From Laccaria trichodermophora (Eukaryota; Basidiomycota; Agaricomycetes; Agaricales; Hydnangiaceae): a stretch of 64,000 bases of DNA. Below, in pieces: positions 11,240 to 21,931 of this stretch. Both the position numbers and the translations under genes were made by a program. Location: NCBI GenBank assembly GCA_018417955.1, contig JACTVC010000001.1:3472001-3536000 (forward strand), written 5' to 3'. Within the stretch, counting starts at the first letter, position 1. Each line of letters starts with the position of its first letter. The notes beneath the pieces were generated by a model, which had not been told where the DNA came from, did no database searches, and saw nothing but the letters and a program-made list of their open reading frames with translations.

Positions 11240-11770
11240 AGCTGTGGGAAAAAAAAACATGATTCTCATTACTTTCTGGAAGTGCTGTAACAAATAGGAT
11301 AAACCAAGGACTTTGTTTCTTGTACACCATCCAATCTGAATAAATAAGAAATTAGGTTTGGTCTCATGAGGAATCAAGATGGGAAGAAATACCTCAAACT
11401 TTTTTGTGCTCAGAATTTTTGCACCACTTGATGAAATCATTGACTTCTTCATGTGTCTCAAGGAAGGGAAACCCACAAATCCAATCCATAACTTCTTTGG
11501 GACAGGATTTCACAAGATCCTCAAATTTTCTGTTATGAAATCTAATCAGCAAGGACTCAAGCAATGGACAGGTAACTGTACTGAACAAGGTGAACCCAAC
11601 ATCTCTGAATAGTGTGTTGGACAATTATTTGAGGATCCCACTCCACAATGAGACTTTTTTCATGTTTCAAAATTTGGTTGAGAAGATCATCCCCACATGC
11701 ATTGTGGCTTACAACCATCAACAAGGATTGCGCAAAGTCCAGTCCCATCAATAAATCTGAAATGAACAAA
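11240..11770 (-). pseudogene. degenerate coding fragment, family not recognised
   Basis: On the minus strand a protein-like stretch of about 76 residues (11624 to 11394; contains CPKEVMDWICGFPFLETHEE) is followed, after stops, by a peptide resembling the one at 9299-9362. Cys, Trp and Phe spacing looks protein-derived, but the surrounding frame is broken. It is probably the remains of a repeat-encoded protein. Confidence 0.3.
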
Positions 11771-12081
11771 CTTTCCAGTCACTCTTTCAACAGTATCCTA
11801 TAGTCCAGACCAAAATGCAGCCCAAGTCTCATAAGTGCAATAAATATGTGCCACAGTAACTTCTAAGGCAAAAAATTGAATGTGAAGACCTAGTATGACC
11901 TGTCATAAACAGAATGAACTTACTCATGTTTAGCTGCTTATCCCAGATGACAACTTCCCATTCTTTCCACTTCCCATACACTTGTTTATATGTGTTATCA
12001 TGTAGAGTAGGATCAGCTGTGAGAGAGGGAAGCATGGTGATAATCATGTCAGCACCATCCTGTGATCACACTTCATGAATG

Positions 12082-13644
12082 TACACTATCTCTACAAAAT
12101 GATTGTCCAGTCATTTTTTGGACAAAGCTGGTGTTATTAAACACTTTGAGTACTAAGCTCTGGTATATTAAATATAGCTAAGGAGGTGTAGATTGTACAT
12201 ACCAAGTTTGGGGATGAACAAATGAAAACTTAGGATAAGGCAGGGCATTGACTGTGACACCTGCCAAAAATGGGATGTAACAAAATGGGAAATTCTGAAT
12301 GACTGCAACCTACTGAAAGCAATTCACAACTTGAGGAGGAGATATTCTGAAAACTGGATCTCCCTGCTATTGTTATGAGTTTCATAAAGTCTGTGGGTCA
12401 GAAAATTTGATAATCTCCTCTAAAAGGTAAATTAAACTTGTTCTCCATTTTATGTATTTTTCACTCAATATATTTGTTGGAATGAGGTGAAATAGTTCCC
12501 TATTGATGTTTGTGGTGTGTAAAATACAAAAGGTAGGCAGGAGTGTTGAAATGAACATTGCATGATGTCTGTAGAAGCTAATTCCCAGAGTTTTTCTGGA
12601 AGTAAACAAGTATCTACAACATTGGTCCTTCTTTTCTGGAAGAAGAAAAAATGCTACCATCTTTTTGAATTAATCCATGGAGACTCAGGATGTCTTTTAA
12701 ACAATGCCCAAAGTATAGCATGATAGAAAATTAATTACACTAGGTATAACTTGATAAGTCCTCAATAAAAGTACATTTTGCATAGAGCAAGAAATGTGTG
12801 GGGTCTCAGATCCTTGTATAAATAGGACTTTTGTTTATTTTCTTGGCATAGAGTTACTAGGCATGAGAAGTTCCTTGTGAAACATTTTCAGCCCCAATTC
12901 ACCAAGAAAAATGTCAAGGATTGATCCAGGATGATTACCCTATGCAAGATGTACTTTGATTGGAGACCTTTCAAGTCATACCCAGTGTAGATTTATTTTC
13001 TATCATGCTATACTCTGGGCATTGTTTAAAAGACATCCTGAGTCTCCATGGATTAATTCAAAAAGATGGTAGCATTTTTTCTTCTTCCAGAAAAGAAGGA
13101 CCAATGTTGTAGATACTTGTTTACTTCCAGAAAAACTCTGGGAATTAGCTTCTACAGACATCATGCAATGTTCATTTCAACACTCCTGCCTACCTTTTGT
13201 ATTTTACACACCACAAACATCAATAGGGAACTATTTCACCTCATTCCAACAAATATATTGAGTGAAAAATACATAAAATGGAGAACAAGTTTAATTTACC
13301 TTTTAGAGGAGATTATCAAATTTTCTGACCCACAGACTTTATGAAACTCATAACAATAGCAGGGAGATCCAGTTTTCAGAATATCTCCTCCTCAAGTTGT
13401 GAATTGCTTTCAGTAGGTTGCAGTCATTCAGAATTTCCCATTTTGTTACATCCCATTTTTGGCAGGTGTCACAGTCAATGCCCTGCCTTATCCTAAGTTT
13501 TCATTTGTTCATCCCCAAACTTGGTATGTACAATCTACACCTCCTTAGCTATATTTAATATACCAGAGCTTAGTACTCAAAGTGTTTAATAACACCAGCT
13601 TTGTCCAAAAAATGACTGGACAATCATTTTGTAGAGTCAGTGTA
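12082..13644. repeat. foldback element, arms about 655 bp, spacer about 254 bp
   Basis: The left arm (about 12082-12736) and right arm (about 12991-13644) are almost identical reverse complements. The outer ends read TACACT(A/G) followed by CTACAAAATGATTGTCC, and the inner ends contain AATGCCCA(A/G)AGTATAGCATG. A 92-residue open frame is present identically in each arm in mirror orientation (12660-12382 and 13066-13344), which reflects arm homogeneity, not coding. The right end lies about 80 bp from the point where the MULE-like gene stops being recognisable. Confidence 0.85.
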
Positions 13645-13721
13645 TCTCTTCTCTGGAAGAAGCTTGTGATTTATTCTGTGCATGTTTAAAACCCCTAAAA
13701 ATCACAAAAATGAGATACAAG

Positions 13722-14495
13722 TCAGGTGGATATCAAAATAAAGAATTCACCCTCTAATTCATTCCCATGCAGATTATTCTCATTCCTGACCTTGCATACC
13801 AGCTTATGGTGTAGTCTTGATATTGCTAGTGCAGGGTCTGTTAGTGCAGGAATGTCACCATTGAAAATTCTTCTTGTTGAAGGGGCCAGACATTGGAAAG
13901 ATTTATGCATTAAACACTTGTATTAAAACATCCAAGGAACCGTAGCCATACCCTTATCAAGGTTCAGAACAGTTAGTCCAACTGGTCCTGCCTTTCTGGC
14001 AGCCTCCTTGTATTTATCCTTCCCATCACATGAAAGTTTGGTTGCAATAAGCATAGGGTGGTTGTGCACTCCCCATAAAATAACAATAGTGCAATGATCA
14101 GATTGATTGACTGGTGAGTATATCTGAATTAATGTTGGACAGTTACACTGCATGAGACACCCTTGCACAACTTTTCCATCCTTGACGTGAGAATACTCTG
14201 TGAGTGCGTGAGTCAGGAACGGTCTGAGAAAACAAGAAGAAAGAAGCTCACTGCATTTCCCATCCCCCTTCAAACCCAAACAAGCAGAAATAACATGAAC
14301 GCATGCTTTTGTGTTGACAAGAGTCTTTAATGATTTGTCCCCAGACATTAATAATTCCTTTACATGACCTTGATTCACTTCTTTGGGGATGGATATGAAG
14401 TGATGGGATTTTCTGTCACCATTCATGTATCTCGAGCACCCAACAAATGATTTTTTCCCATCCCAGTTGACCTAAAATACATTGTTATTAAACAT
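13722..14495 (-). pseudogene. MULE-like/WRKY-GCM1-type transposon protein, distal part (decayed)
   Basis: On the minus strand an exon begins after an acceptor at about 14472 (motif VNWDGKKSFVGCS) and runs through a stretch ending in VHNHPM, a C2H2-like HxH end typical of the WRKY-GCM1 zinc fingers of fungal MULE-type elements. A following exon carries APSTRRIFNGDIPAL. This matches, from memory of the family, a protein abundant in Agaricomycete genomes in which these regions precede a MULE transposase domain. That catalytic domain is missing here: recognisable sequence ends at about 13722, near the foldback. The proximal half lies beyond the inserted chromovirus at 20302-21520. Family assignment is inference. 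Confidence 0.55.
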
Positions 14496-14500
14496 TAAAA
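14496..14500. other. target-site duplication TAAAA (left)
   Basis: The five bases TAAAA immediately precede the left LTR (starting TGG at 14501). The same five bases follow the right LTR at 20297-20301. A 5-bp duplication is standard for Ty3/Gypsy integrases. Confidence 0.9.
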
Positions 14501-14725
14501 TGGAAAAATATCCCCTGAAGGGGATAGAAAACACTAAAGATCACTTAGAGGCACTCACAGAAATTAACCGGGTGTATATTTCTGAGGGAATAAGAGAGGA
14601 GAACGTAGGGTATGAAGAGGGAAGGAAAAGGTGATGATGGTTCTAAGGAAAGAAGCAAGAGCATATGGAAGAGAAGTATTGAGCTGTGGTCAAACAATCG
14701 CAAATATTTGTAATCCAGGATTACA
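14501..14725 (-). repeat. 3' LTR of the chromovirus (225 bp)
   Basis: It starts TGG and ends ACA on the plus strand, which is TGT...CCA in the sense of the element. It differs from the other LTR (20072-20296) at 7 of 225 positions, six of them transitions. The purine-rich tract AAAGCAGGGGAGAG (element strand) lies directly inside it at 14726-14739, the expected plus-strand priming site. The LTR contains the palindrome GTAATCC(A/T)GGATTAC at its element-5' edge. Confidence 0.95.
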
Positions 14726-14745
14726 CTCTCCCCTGCTTTAAAAAA
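14726..14745 (-). promoter_or_regulatory. polypurine tract
   Basis: On the element strand a purine run (AAAGCAGGGGAGAG) abuts the 3' LTR. It defines element orientation as minus and confirms the LTR inner boundary. Confidence 0.8.
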
Positions 14746-14869
14746 GGAAAAGGGAAAAAAAGAAACTGTTAGTAATGAAAGGTAAGTAAAATCCGAGCGT
14801 GGGTGTGTCAAAACCCAGTGGGAAAAAGCTACCGCTGGCAAGGTCGAAAGTGAAGATCTACCTATGGTA

Positions 14870-17800
14870 AAGGTGAATTCACTCGCGATGCGAGCCAGAC
14901 GTCCAGTGCTTCGCAGTTTTGAAGTTCGGAACCAGGTAACCACCTGTCTTCTTCAGTGCCGTAGCCTTTCCATCGAACTAAGTATTGGTAACCATGTCCG
15001 CGGCGTCGAGCGTCCAATATCTTGTCAATGAAATATTCTTCGTTGCTGTCGTCAGTAAGGATTGGTGCTGGTTCTTCAAGATGTCAGGATGGGAAGAGAG
15101 TAGTGTCGGATTTGGTGTACGGTAGAACTTCTGATGTGTGGAAAACAGGGAAGATGTTGGGGGAATTTGGTAAATCGAGAGTGATGGTGGAGTGTTCTTC
15201 ATCAACGTCGGTAATCGTGTACGGGCCGTCGTATCATGGGATGAATTTCGCGACACATTTTTCACCCTTCGCCTTGTAGTCGTTCCGACGGTGCGAGGTC
15301 AAAAGCTGTACACGAGAACCTATTTCAAAAGGAAATTTGAGTGAGCGGTGCTTATTGGCCTGAATTGACTGCGAAATCTTAGCACGTAATAGATTATCTT
15401 GCGCCTCGAACACGTCCGTCTCCAGTTGTTGAATTATGTGTCATGCGTCGACATCTGTGACCGTGGCATTTGATTTGGATGGAATGAGAGGAGGAATTAC
15501 GCGTGGGCTTCGACCCATGCAGAGTTGAAAGGGTGTGAATCTGGTTGATTTATTGATAGTGTTCATCATGTCAAAGCGAACGCGTGGTAATGCGCGAGCC
15601 CAGCCTAGTTGGTTGCGTTCGACGTGGAAACGAAGGGCTTGGTTGATGGTTTTGTTCGTTCGTTCACTAGATCCATCTGTTTCTGGGTGATACGCCGTGG
15701 ACATTTTCAGTTTTACGCCAGTCAGTCGATGTAGCGCTTTCCAGAATCTTGAAATGAACAATTTGTCTCTGTCGGAAACAATGTCAGATGGTAAGCCATT
15801 TTCGCAGTACCACTCATCAAAAAAAATGATGGCCAGTTGATCCGCCGTGATGTCCGTGCAAGTGGGAATCAGTCGGATATTGCTACCCAAACGATCAGTG
15901 AACGTTACTATACAGTTTTTACCATCATCTTCTGGCAATGGACCAATAAAATCAATGGCAACCGAGTCACCATGCTGATCCAGTACAGGTAACGGATGTA
16001 GAGGTCCTAGTGGTTTACTGGTGGTGCTTTTGTTGCGTTGGCATTCTGGACACGATTTGACGTAGCCTTGCTCTAGGTCGCGTCGCATATTCGGTCAGTA
16101 ATACGCGGTGCGCAGCGAGCCATAAGTCTTGTGAAAACCGAAATGGCCGAGAGAGTCATGTGCCAGTGTGAATAGAATTTCACGTAAGTTGCCAGTGCGT
16201 GGTATTATGAGACGTTCCCCAATATACCAAAGTTTGTCACAGCACTGTAAATTCGGTAAGCTTAAAGCGGCAGACGGTAATGTTTTGCACCAAGCGTCTT
16301 CTGCATAACCTTTAACAATGTCGTCCAGAAACGATTCGTGTGCTGAGATTTGTAGTGTGGCATTGACAGAGGAGGTGGGAAGTGGAGTGTTCGCCAGGGA
16401 TTGAGCAGTGTCCATGGGACCCTGATTTGTGCATTTGAAAATGCTCGCTATTATGCCATCCGTGTCATCGTCTGGGCAGAAGTTGTAAGGATGTCGTGCA
16501 GAAGATTTGGCGTCTTGTGAAGAGGAGGAGTATGGAAGTCGTGATAAGGCGTCGGCCACGGTGTTGTCCTCGCCCTTAAAGTAAACGATCTTGGAATCAA
16601 ATTGTGACATAAATTCCATCCATCGTGCCTGTCGCCGTGAGAGGTCATGTTGTGTCATAAAATTCTCTAGGGTTTTATGATCTGTGTAGATGAAAAATGG
16701 GGAACCCAAGAGGTCCACCTGCCATTTTTTCAAGGCACGAATAACGGCAAGTAGTTCTTTTTCATGAACAGGGTAATTTAATTCCGCACCTTTAAAGGTC
16801 ATGGAATCAAAGGCGACAGGTCTTGCGCTCTCCCAATCAGTGCCAAAAGAAAGTACGGCGCCGGAGCGTTTGTCGCTGGCATCTGTAGTGACAAAGATCT
16901 TGTATTCAGGGAGTTTCGATAAGTCGATCGTAGTCAGGCACTCTCGACTGGTTACAATAGATTTCACGCTGTCAAAGGCTGATTGGTAGCGTGCAGTCCA
17001 GGGCGGGAAATTCTTTTCTGAATCCTTCGTTGTCAGTTCAGTTAGAATGCCTGTGTGCTCTGCAAGCAATGGGAGGAAAGCAGATAAGTAACGGACCAAA
17101 CCCAGAAAGGCGCACACGTCTGTTGCTGATTTCGGGATTGGCCACACGACGATACGATCGGCTTTCTTTGTATCCACTTCAATGCCACGCGCGCTGATGT
17201 GGTGTCCTAAGAAGTCTATTTCGAGACAGAAGAGGTGTGTCTTTTCGGGGTTGACATACAAGCGCGCGTCGCGCAATGCTTGTAATATTGTAGACACATT
17301 CTTCTCGTGTTCTTCAATAGTGTTAGACCAGATGACAATGTCGTCGAGGTAGATGTGACAGATTTTGCCGAGGTATGGGCGCAACGCGAGAGTCACTCAT
17401 CGCTGGTGTATTGCCGGAGCATTTTTCAATCCCATTGGCATCACTAGCCATTCATAGAGTCCAAGAGGTGTCGTGACAGCTGTGAGGGGTATGTGGTCGG
17501 GGTGCATGCACGTTTGGAAAAAACTATTTGTCATATCTATAGTTGCCCAAATTTTTCCTTTGGCGCAATCACTGAGTATATCATCAATCCGAGGTAGTGG
17601 GTGACAATCAGTGACTGTATTTTCATTAAGTTGTCGATAATCATTTACCCAGCGTGGTAGTACGTTTGGGTTGGCCTTAGGTACTATGAAGGCTGGTGAA
17701 GCACACGGAGAGGAAGAGGGACGAATTCTGCCTGCATCCAGGTGTTGTTGAATAAGAATCTGCCACGCCTCTTTATATTTTCGAGGTGAAGGATATGATC

Positions 17801-19739
17801 GTGTTTTAATTGTTTTCTCTGCATTTTTTAGATGAATTTCCGCCACAATGTCGGTGGGTAGTTCATCAATGTGCGGGATTGGTTCAAATATTTCTTTAAA
17901 CTTAGATTTAATACGTTTTTCACATTTACGCAAAGCGTCTTCTGCCACCAGAATTTCTACGTGATCGCGTACAGCGCCGGCAACATCGAAAGGTTCAACT
18001 GTTTCTGGTATGTCCTTCCCCGCCCTTCTGCGTTCGTGACACATTAACATCAATTCGGCTAAAGTGACCTTTTTATCAGCCTTTGTTATCTTAATCTGTT
18101 CATGTAACCGAGGTTTGGGGGGAGGGGGTGGAGTACAAGGAGGGGTGTTCAAAAGATCATAATTTGTTTTTTTATCGATACAAGTACGACTGCTGTGATC
18201 TGTTACAATGGAGTTGTGCTCGAGAAAAGGGAGTCCAAGTATTACAGCAGCACAAAGGCCCGGAGCGATGATAGCTTTAACTTTACGCGAAGTCCATTGA
18301 GAGTCTAAGGAAGTGAAAGAGAGCTTGACGTATTCTGAAAGTTCGCATCTAAGTTTTGCGTCATCGTTTTTCAACGCGACATCGACGATTTCTGGTGTAC
18401 GGAGACGATATTTCTTCAAACCAAGTTCAGCAACGAGTTCGGGGCGGATGAGAACAAGATGTGCGCCGTTGTCTATGAGTGCTTTGACTTTCACTGGAAA
18501 ATCATCAATCAGTCCGTGGATCTGACAATTCCAGAATAAGTGCTTAGCACGCAGTGGAGCACTCACGTCACGACGGGAGACGTCAGCGGCCTCCTCAGAG
18601 TCTGAAGAGTACGCTCCCGGTGAAACTGGAAGGACAGCAGCAGCAGTCAGAGTGTCCTCGTCATCCGAGTCAACGGCGGCGATGGTAGCAGAGACAGCTT
18701 TGGTCGGTTTAGAAGAGGTTGCTTTTGACTTTTTGGCCGCTAGAGCGTCCGTCAACATAAGCGTCTTGTATCCCTTGGGTGAAGGGAATCCCAGCCCGCA
18801 GTTGTGAGAACGGTGTCCGCAATAGAACCGACGACATTTCGTGCAACCGTCATGCTCGTTGAGCAAGGCGTGTTCTCCCTCAGTGAGAGGGGCGAGACGG
18901 TTGGCGTTCATGGTATTTGTGGACGAAGAGGATGCGGTATTCCCGCGGTGGGATGGACCACGAAGGGCGTTGGTGTCAGTTGCTTGACGTTTGGCCTGGC
19001 ATTGGAGAGCGCCCTCAATGAGTTCAAGTTGCCATTTGTTTTCTGTAGTACGAGCCTCGTCGAGAACACGGACGGCGGTGACCCAGGATTTGAACACTTT
19101 GTCGTTCCGAGTGTCGCTGTGTTTGACCTTCTCCTTGAGTTCGTCATCTAAGTGTGCTTCGAGGTGGTTATGGAGAGCGTTGTCGTCAAGGGCAGAAGGG
19201 GTGTTACGAAGGAGACAGTTCAGGCTTAAAAGTTGTTGGGACCAATTCCAGAATGATTTACGGGAATTGGCAAGGGTCGATGTGAGGATCTGGTTCCGGA
19301 TCTGGTCTTCCCAGTCACTCTGAAGATAGTTCAGACGGAGCTCTTTGATGAAATCGGAGAATGGTAGGACAGAAATGCATGCACTGTCTGCTGTGATCCA
19401 ATCACGAATGCGGATATCCTTGATGCCGGGCAGGATAAGAGAGACCTGCTTGTCAGCAGGGATGGACTTGGCAACGAAGAAATCCAGAGTGGCGTTTTCG
19501 AAGTCCATTGCTACAGCTGGAGTTAAGTCACCAGCAGTAAGAACTGGGGCTTTGCCGCTCGTAGGTTCGACTGTGGCAAGGGTGGTCATATCGTTGGATG
19601 TAATAGGTGTCTGATAATCGTCCTCGGAAGAGTCTGATGAAAGGATAAAGGACGAGGGAGGGCTTGATGGCAGAGGGACGGAATGCGGATGTGTGGTTAC
19701 GGACAATTGACGGTTGTTACGTGGGTGCGATGTAGGCAC
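14870..19739 (-). pseudogene. chromovirus Gag-Pol (Ty3/Gypsy), broken by TGA stops
   Basis: The minus-strand reading from 19739 encodes, in order: a Gag-like region; a Cys/His cluster (about 18860-18790, CTKCRRFYCGHRSHNCG); an aspartic protease with IDNGAHLVLI (Asn where D-T/S-G is usual); reverse transcriptase with YLDDIVIW; RNase H; integrase with an HHCC-like finger (GHFGFH, CPEC) and the DDE set (AIDFIGP, VSDRDK, ETDGSSERTNK); and a C-terminal chromodomain (about 15060-14890, YLVRWKGYGTEEDRWLP) that marks a chromovirus. In-frame TGA stops lie at 17397-17399, 16095-16097 and 15441-15443, with two more near 15231 and 15080. Context suggests at least three were CGA (Arg) and the one at 16095 was TGG (Trp in YYWP). 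Domain order and length are otherwise complete, so the copy died by point mutation. Confidence 0.93.
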
Positions 19740-20071
19740 TAGCCCTTTGAGAATTGGAAGTTGTTGCGTCAGGGCAGAGGCGCGTGTAAAACGAGGGATT
19801 TCCAGCGTTGTTACGCGGGCGGTCGAGATTGTTGATACGTGGGGAGTCGTTCAGGACCGTTCAGAGTAAATGCGCATATATGCGCCAGTAACAGCAAGGA
19901 GGGTGGTGGGGACGTATATGCACGTATATGCGCGTGTATGTGCAAGCAAAATGCAAGTCAACACGCGTTTGAACGCCGGTAGGGTCCAACTCGAGCAATA
20001 CCCTCAAGAATGGTACCTAACCGTCAAGGGAAGTGTCAGAACCTACAACCGAGGTGTAATTTCAAAAAAAG

Positions 20072-20296
20072 TGGAAAACTATCCCCTGAAGGGGATAGAA
20101 AACACTAAAGATCGCTTAGAGGCACTCACAGAAATTAACCAGGTGTATATTTCTGAGGGAATAAGAGAGGAGAACGTAGGGTATGAAGAGGGAAGGAAAA
20201 GGTGATGATGGTTCTAAGGAAAGAAGCAAGAGCGTATGGAAGAGAAGTATCGAGCCATGGTCAAACAATCGCAAATATTTGTAATCCAGGATTACA
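20072..20296 (-). repeat. 5' LTR of the chromovirus (225 bp)
   Basis: It is the same length as the left LTR and differs at seven positions. It is followed by TAAAA at 20297-20301. As the element is on the minus strand, this LTR holds its promoter. Confidence 0.95.
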
Positions 20297-20301
20297 TAAA
20301 A

Positions 20302-21520
20302 TTTGAAATGTGACTAGGAACTTACTTTATTCATTTTACAATAAATGGCAACTCCTGCGCATGGTGTTCCACCTTCATCAACAGTGGGACATGCAATCCC
20401 TTCAGCTTCTTTGACAAAGCTGAAACAATATATAATTTGAGAACCTCAAAAGTTAATAAACAAAAACTCTTGCAACTTGACAATAGATGTTTCATCCACA
20501 TTTATATCTCACTCTGCATTAAAAAGTTCTCAGCACTCATCTTCATCAGGCTCATAGCACTTGCAGAAATCTAAAAGGCTGGGATCAATCTCACTACAGT
20601 GGTAGACCCCCTGACAATGATGCTCTGCATATTGACAGGGCTGGTTATCAAGTGGAATGACCTTTGGTGTCTTTGCCAGTTTGATAGACCCACAGCTCCC
20701 ACTGCCCCATGAACCCTGGTCCTAATTTTAGTGAGGAAAATTAGTTTAAAGCCCTTGAAATAAATGTTCTGAAAAGCATCTCGCTCTTGAGAATGGCTGC
20801 CATAGATAGTGCCTTGCCTGATTCATCTTCCCATACACAAGTATCATCACTGAGGTCAAGGAGATATGCAATGTTGTCTTCAGGCCTCAGAACAGTCCAA
20901 GTTTTTGGAAGTTCTGTGATTGTAACAAGGTTCTTCACTTCGAGTTGTGGTGTAATTTTGATATATTCATTCTCCTCCTCAGAGAAAGAACCTTTTCAAA
21001 TCTTGCATTTCTTCTGCAATGGAGCTGTTTTATGATGATGCCGTGGTGGTGCAACAGTAGAAGGCTTGTCAAAAACTTCACAGTCGGAGCCTTCAGAATT
21101 GGTGGGAGATGATTTTCAAGGCCTTTTCTTTCCCATGGAGGAGGCTTTGTGACATCGCTGAGGAACAAGGGTGGCCTGGGAAGGCATGCCGACAAGCTCA
21201 ACAACATTGGAGCCATCAGAATTGGTAAGACTGATTATATCTGGGTTGCATTTAATGATTGGAGTCAGGGCAATTGGCTTGTGTTTAATGTGTTGAGAAG
21301 ATGTGGGACTCTGGGAGTGGATTGAGATTTTGGCTGTGACTGAAGATGGTGGCTCATCCAGCCCATGAATGCATACATGTCAATCCAGTCTGGGGCATTT
21401 TCAATTTTGTGCCACCCAGACATGATGACAGTTGGATGACAGGTGCTGGCTGATGTACTCATTAACAAGATCAGCTCCCACTGATTCAAGGAGCTGCATA
21501 ATCTGGAGAGGGTTGTCCAT
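20302..21520 (-). pseudogene. MULE-like/WRKY-GCM1-type transposon protein, proximal part (decayed)
   Basis: The minus-strand reading starts near 21525 (MPMDNPLQIMQLLESVGADL) and continues through NSDGSNVVELVGMPSQAT, SEGSDCEVFDKP, FSEEENEYIKI and TITELPKTWTVLRP to CYEPDEDE and CPTVDEGG...YCKMNK, ending at a donor GTAAGT at about 20325. The exon then continues at about 14472 beyond the inserted retroelement. At least six in-frame stops are present, all seen being TGA (for example after VAQN, after KKRP, and after DEDEC and FNAE). These fit CGA-to-TGA decay. Several introns separate the pieces. It resembles a repeated Agaricomycete family that leads into a MULE-type transposase. Confidence 0.5.
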
Positions 21521-21581
21521 TGGCATGTAGTGAATGGGGGTGAGAGAAAACTAAGTAGTAGTATTGTCATAACAAGAGCTA

Positions 21582-21931
21582 CTGTACTAATATGACCACG
21601 TCTTCACGTCACACATCACAGAGGCCTCCAAAGGAAGGGAAGTGAGGGTGATGTCATGCATCACACCAGTTTTTGAAGGTGTTTTCACTTACTCTAAAAT
21701 AGCAATTTTTTTTCCAGGGCCTGCGGCAGCCCAAGCCATATAAACCATACTGCATGATTTAACTACTTGAATTTTTTTGGTTGACAATATCCTTTGTTCA
21801 GGACAGTTGATGCACATGGATGAAGAGATCATACTCTTCATCATGCATCACATCAGCTATTGAAGTGATGAAGAGATGGTCGAAATGTGTCACAACCTAA
21901 AGGGCTGGAAGACATGGTCGTATTAGTACAG
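21582..21931. mobile_element. MITE with TA target duplication (350 bp)
   Basis: Inverted ends of about 24 bp (CTGTACTAATATGACCA... on the left, two mismatches on the right) are flanked by TA at 21580-21581 and 21932-21933. This fits a Tc1/mariner-type non-autonomous element. It lies just upstream of the decayed MULE-like gene. Confidence 0.7.

Larger units (their letters stand above)
14501..20296 (-). mobile_element. complete chromovirus LTR retrotransposon (5796 bp)
   Basis: Two 225-bp LTRs, a polypurine tract, a gag-pol region with chromodomain and TAAAA target duplications define a full-length insertion. LTR divergence of 7/225 (about 3 percent), mostly transitions, indicates an insertion that is not very recent, though methylation-driven deamination inflates such estimates. 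It is inserted in an intron of the MULE-like gene in the same orientation as that gene. The 5' leader (about 19740-20071) has no other gene. I could not identify a clear primer-binding site. Confidence 0.95.

Noticed and set aside
12382..13344. Conserved 92-residue protein duplicated in opposite orientations
   Set aside because: Perfect conservation covers the whole foldback arm, including non-coding parts, so it reflects arm identity, not selection on a protein.
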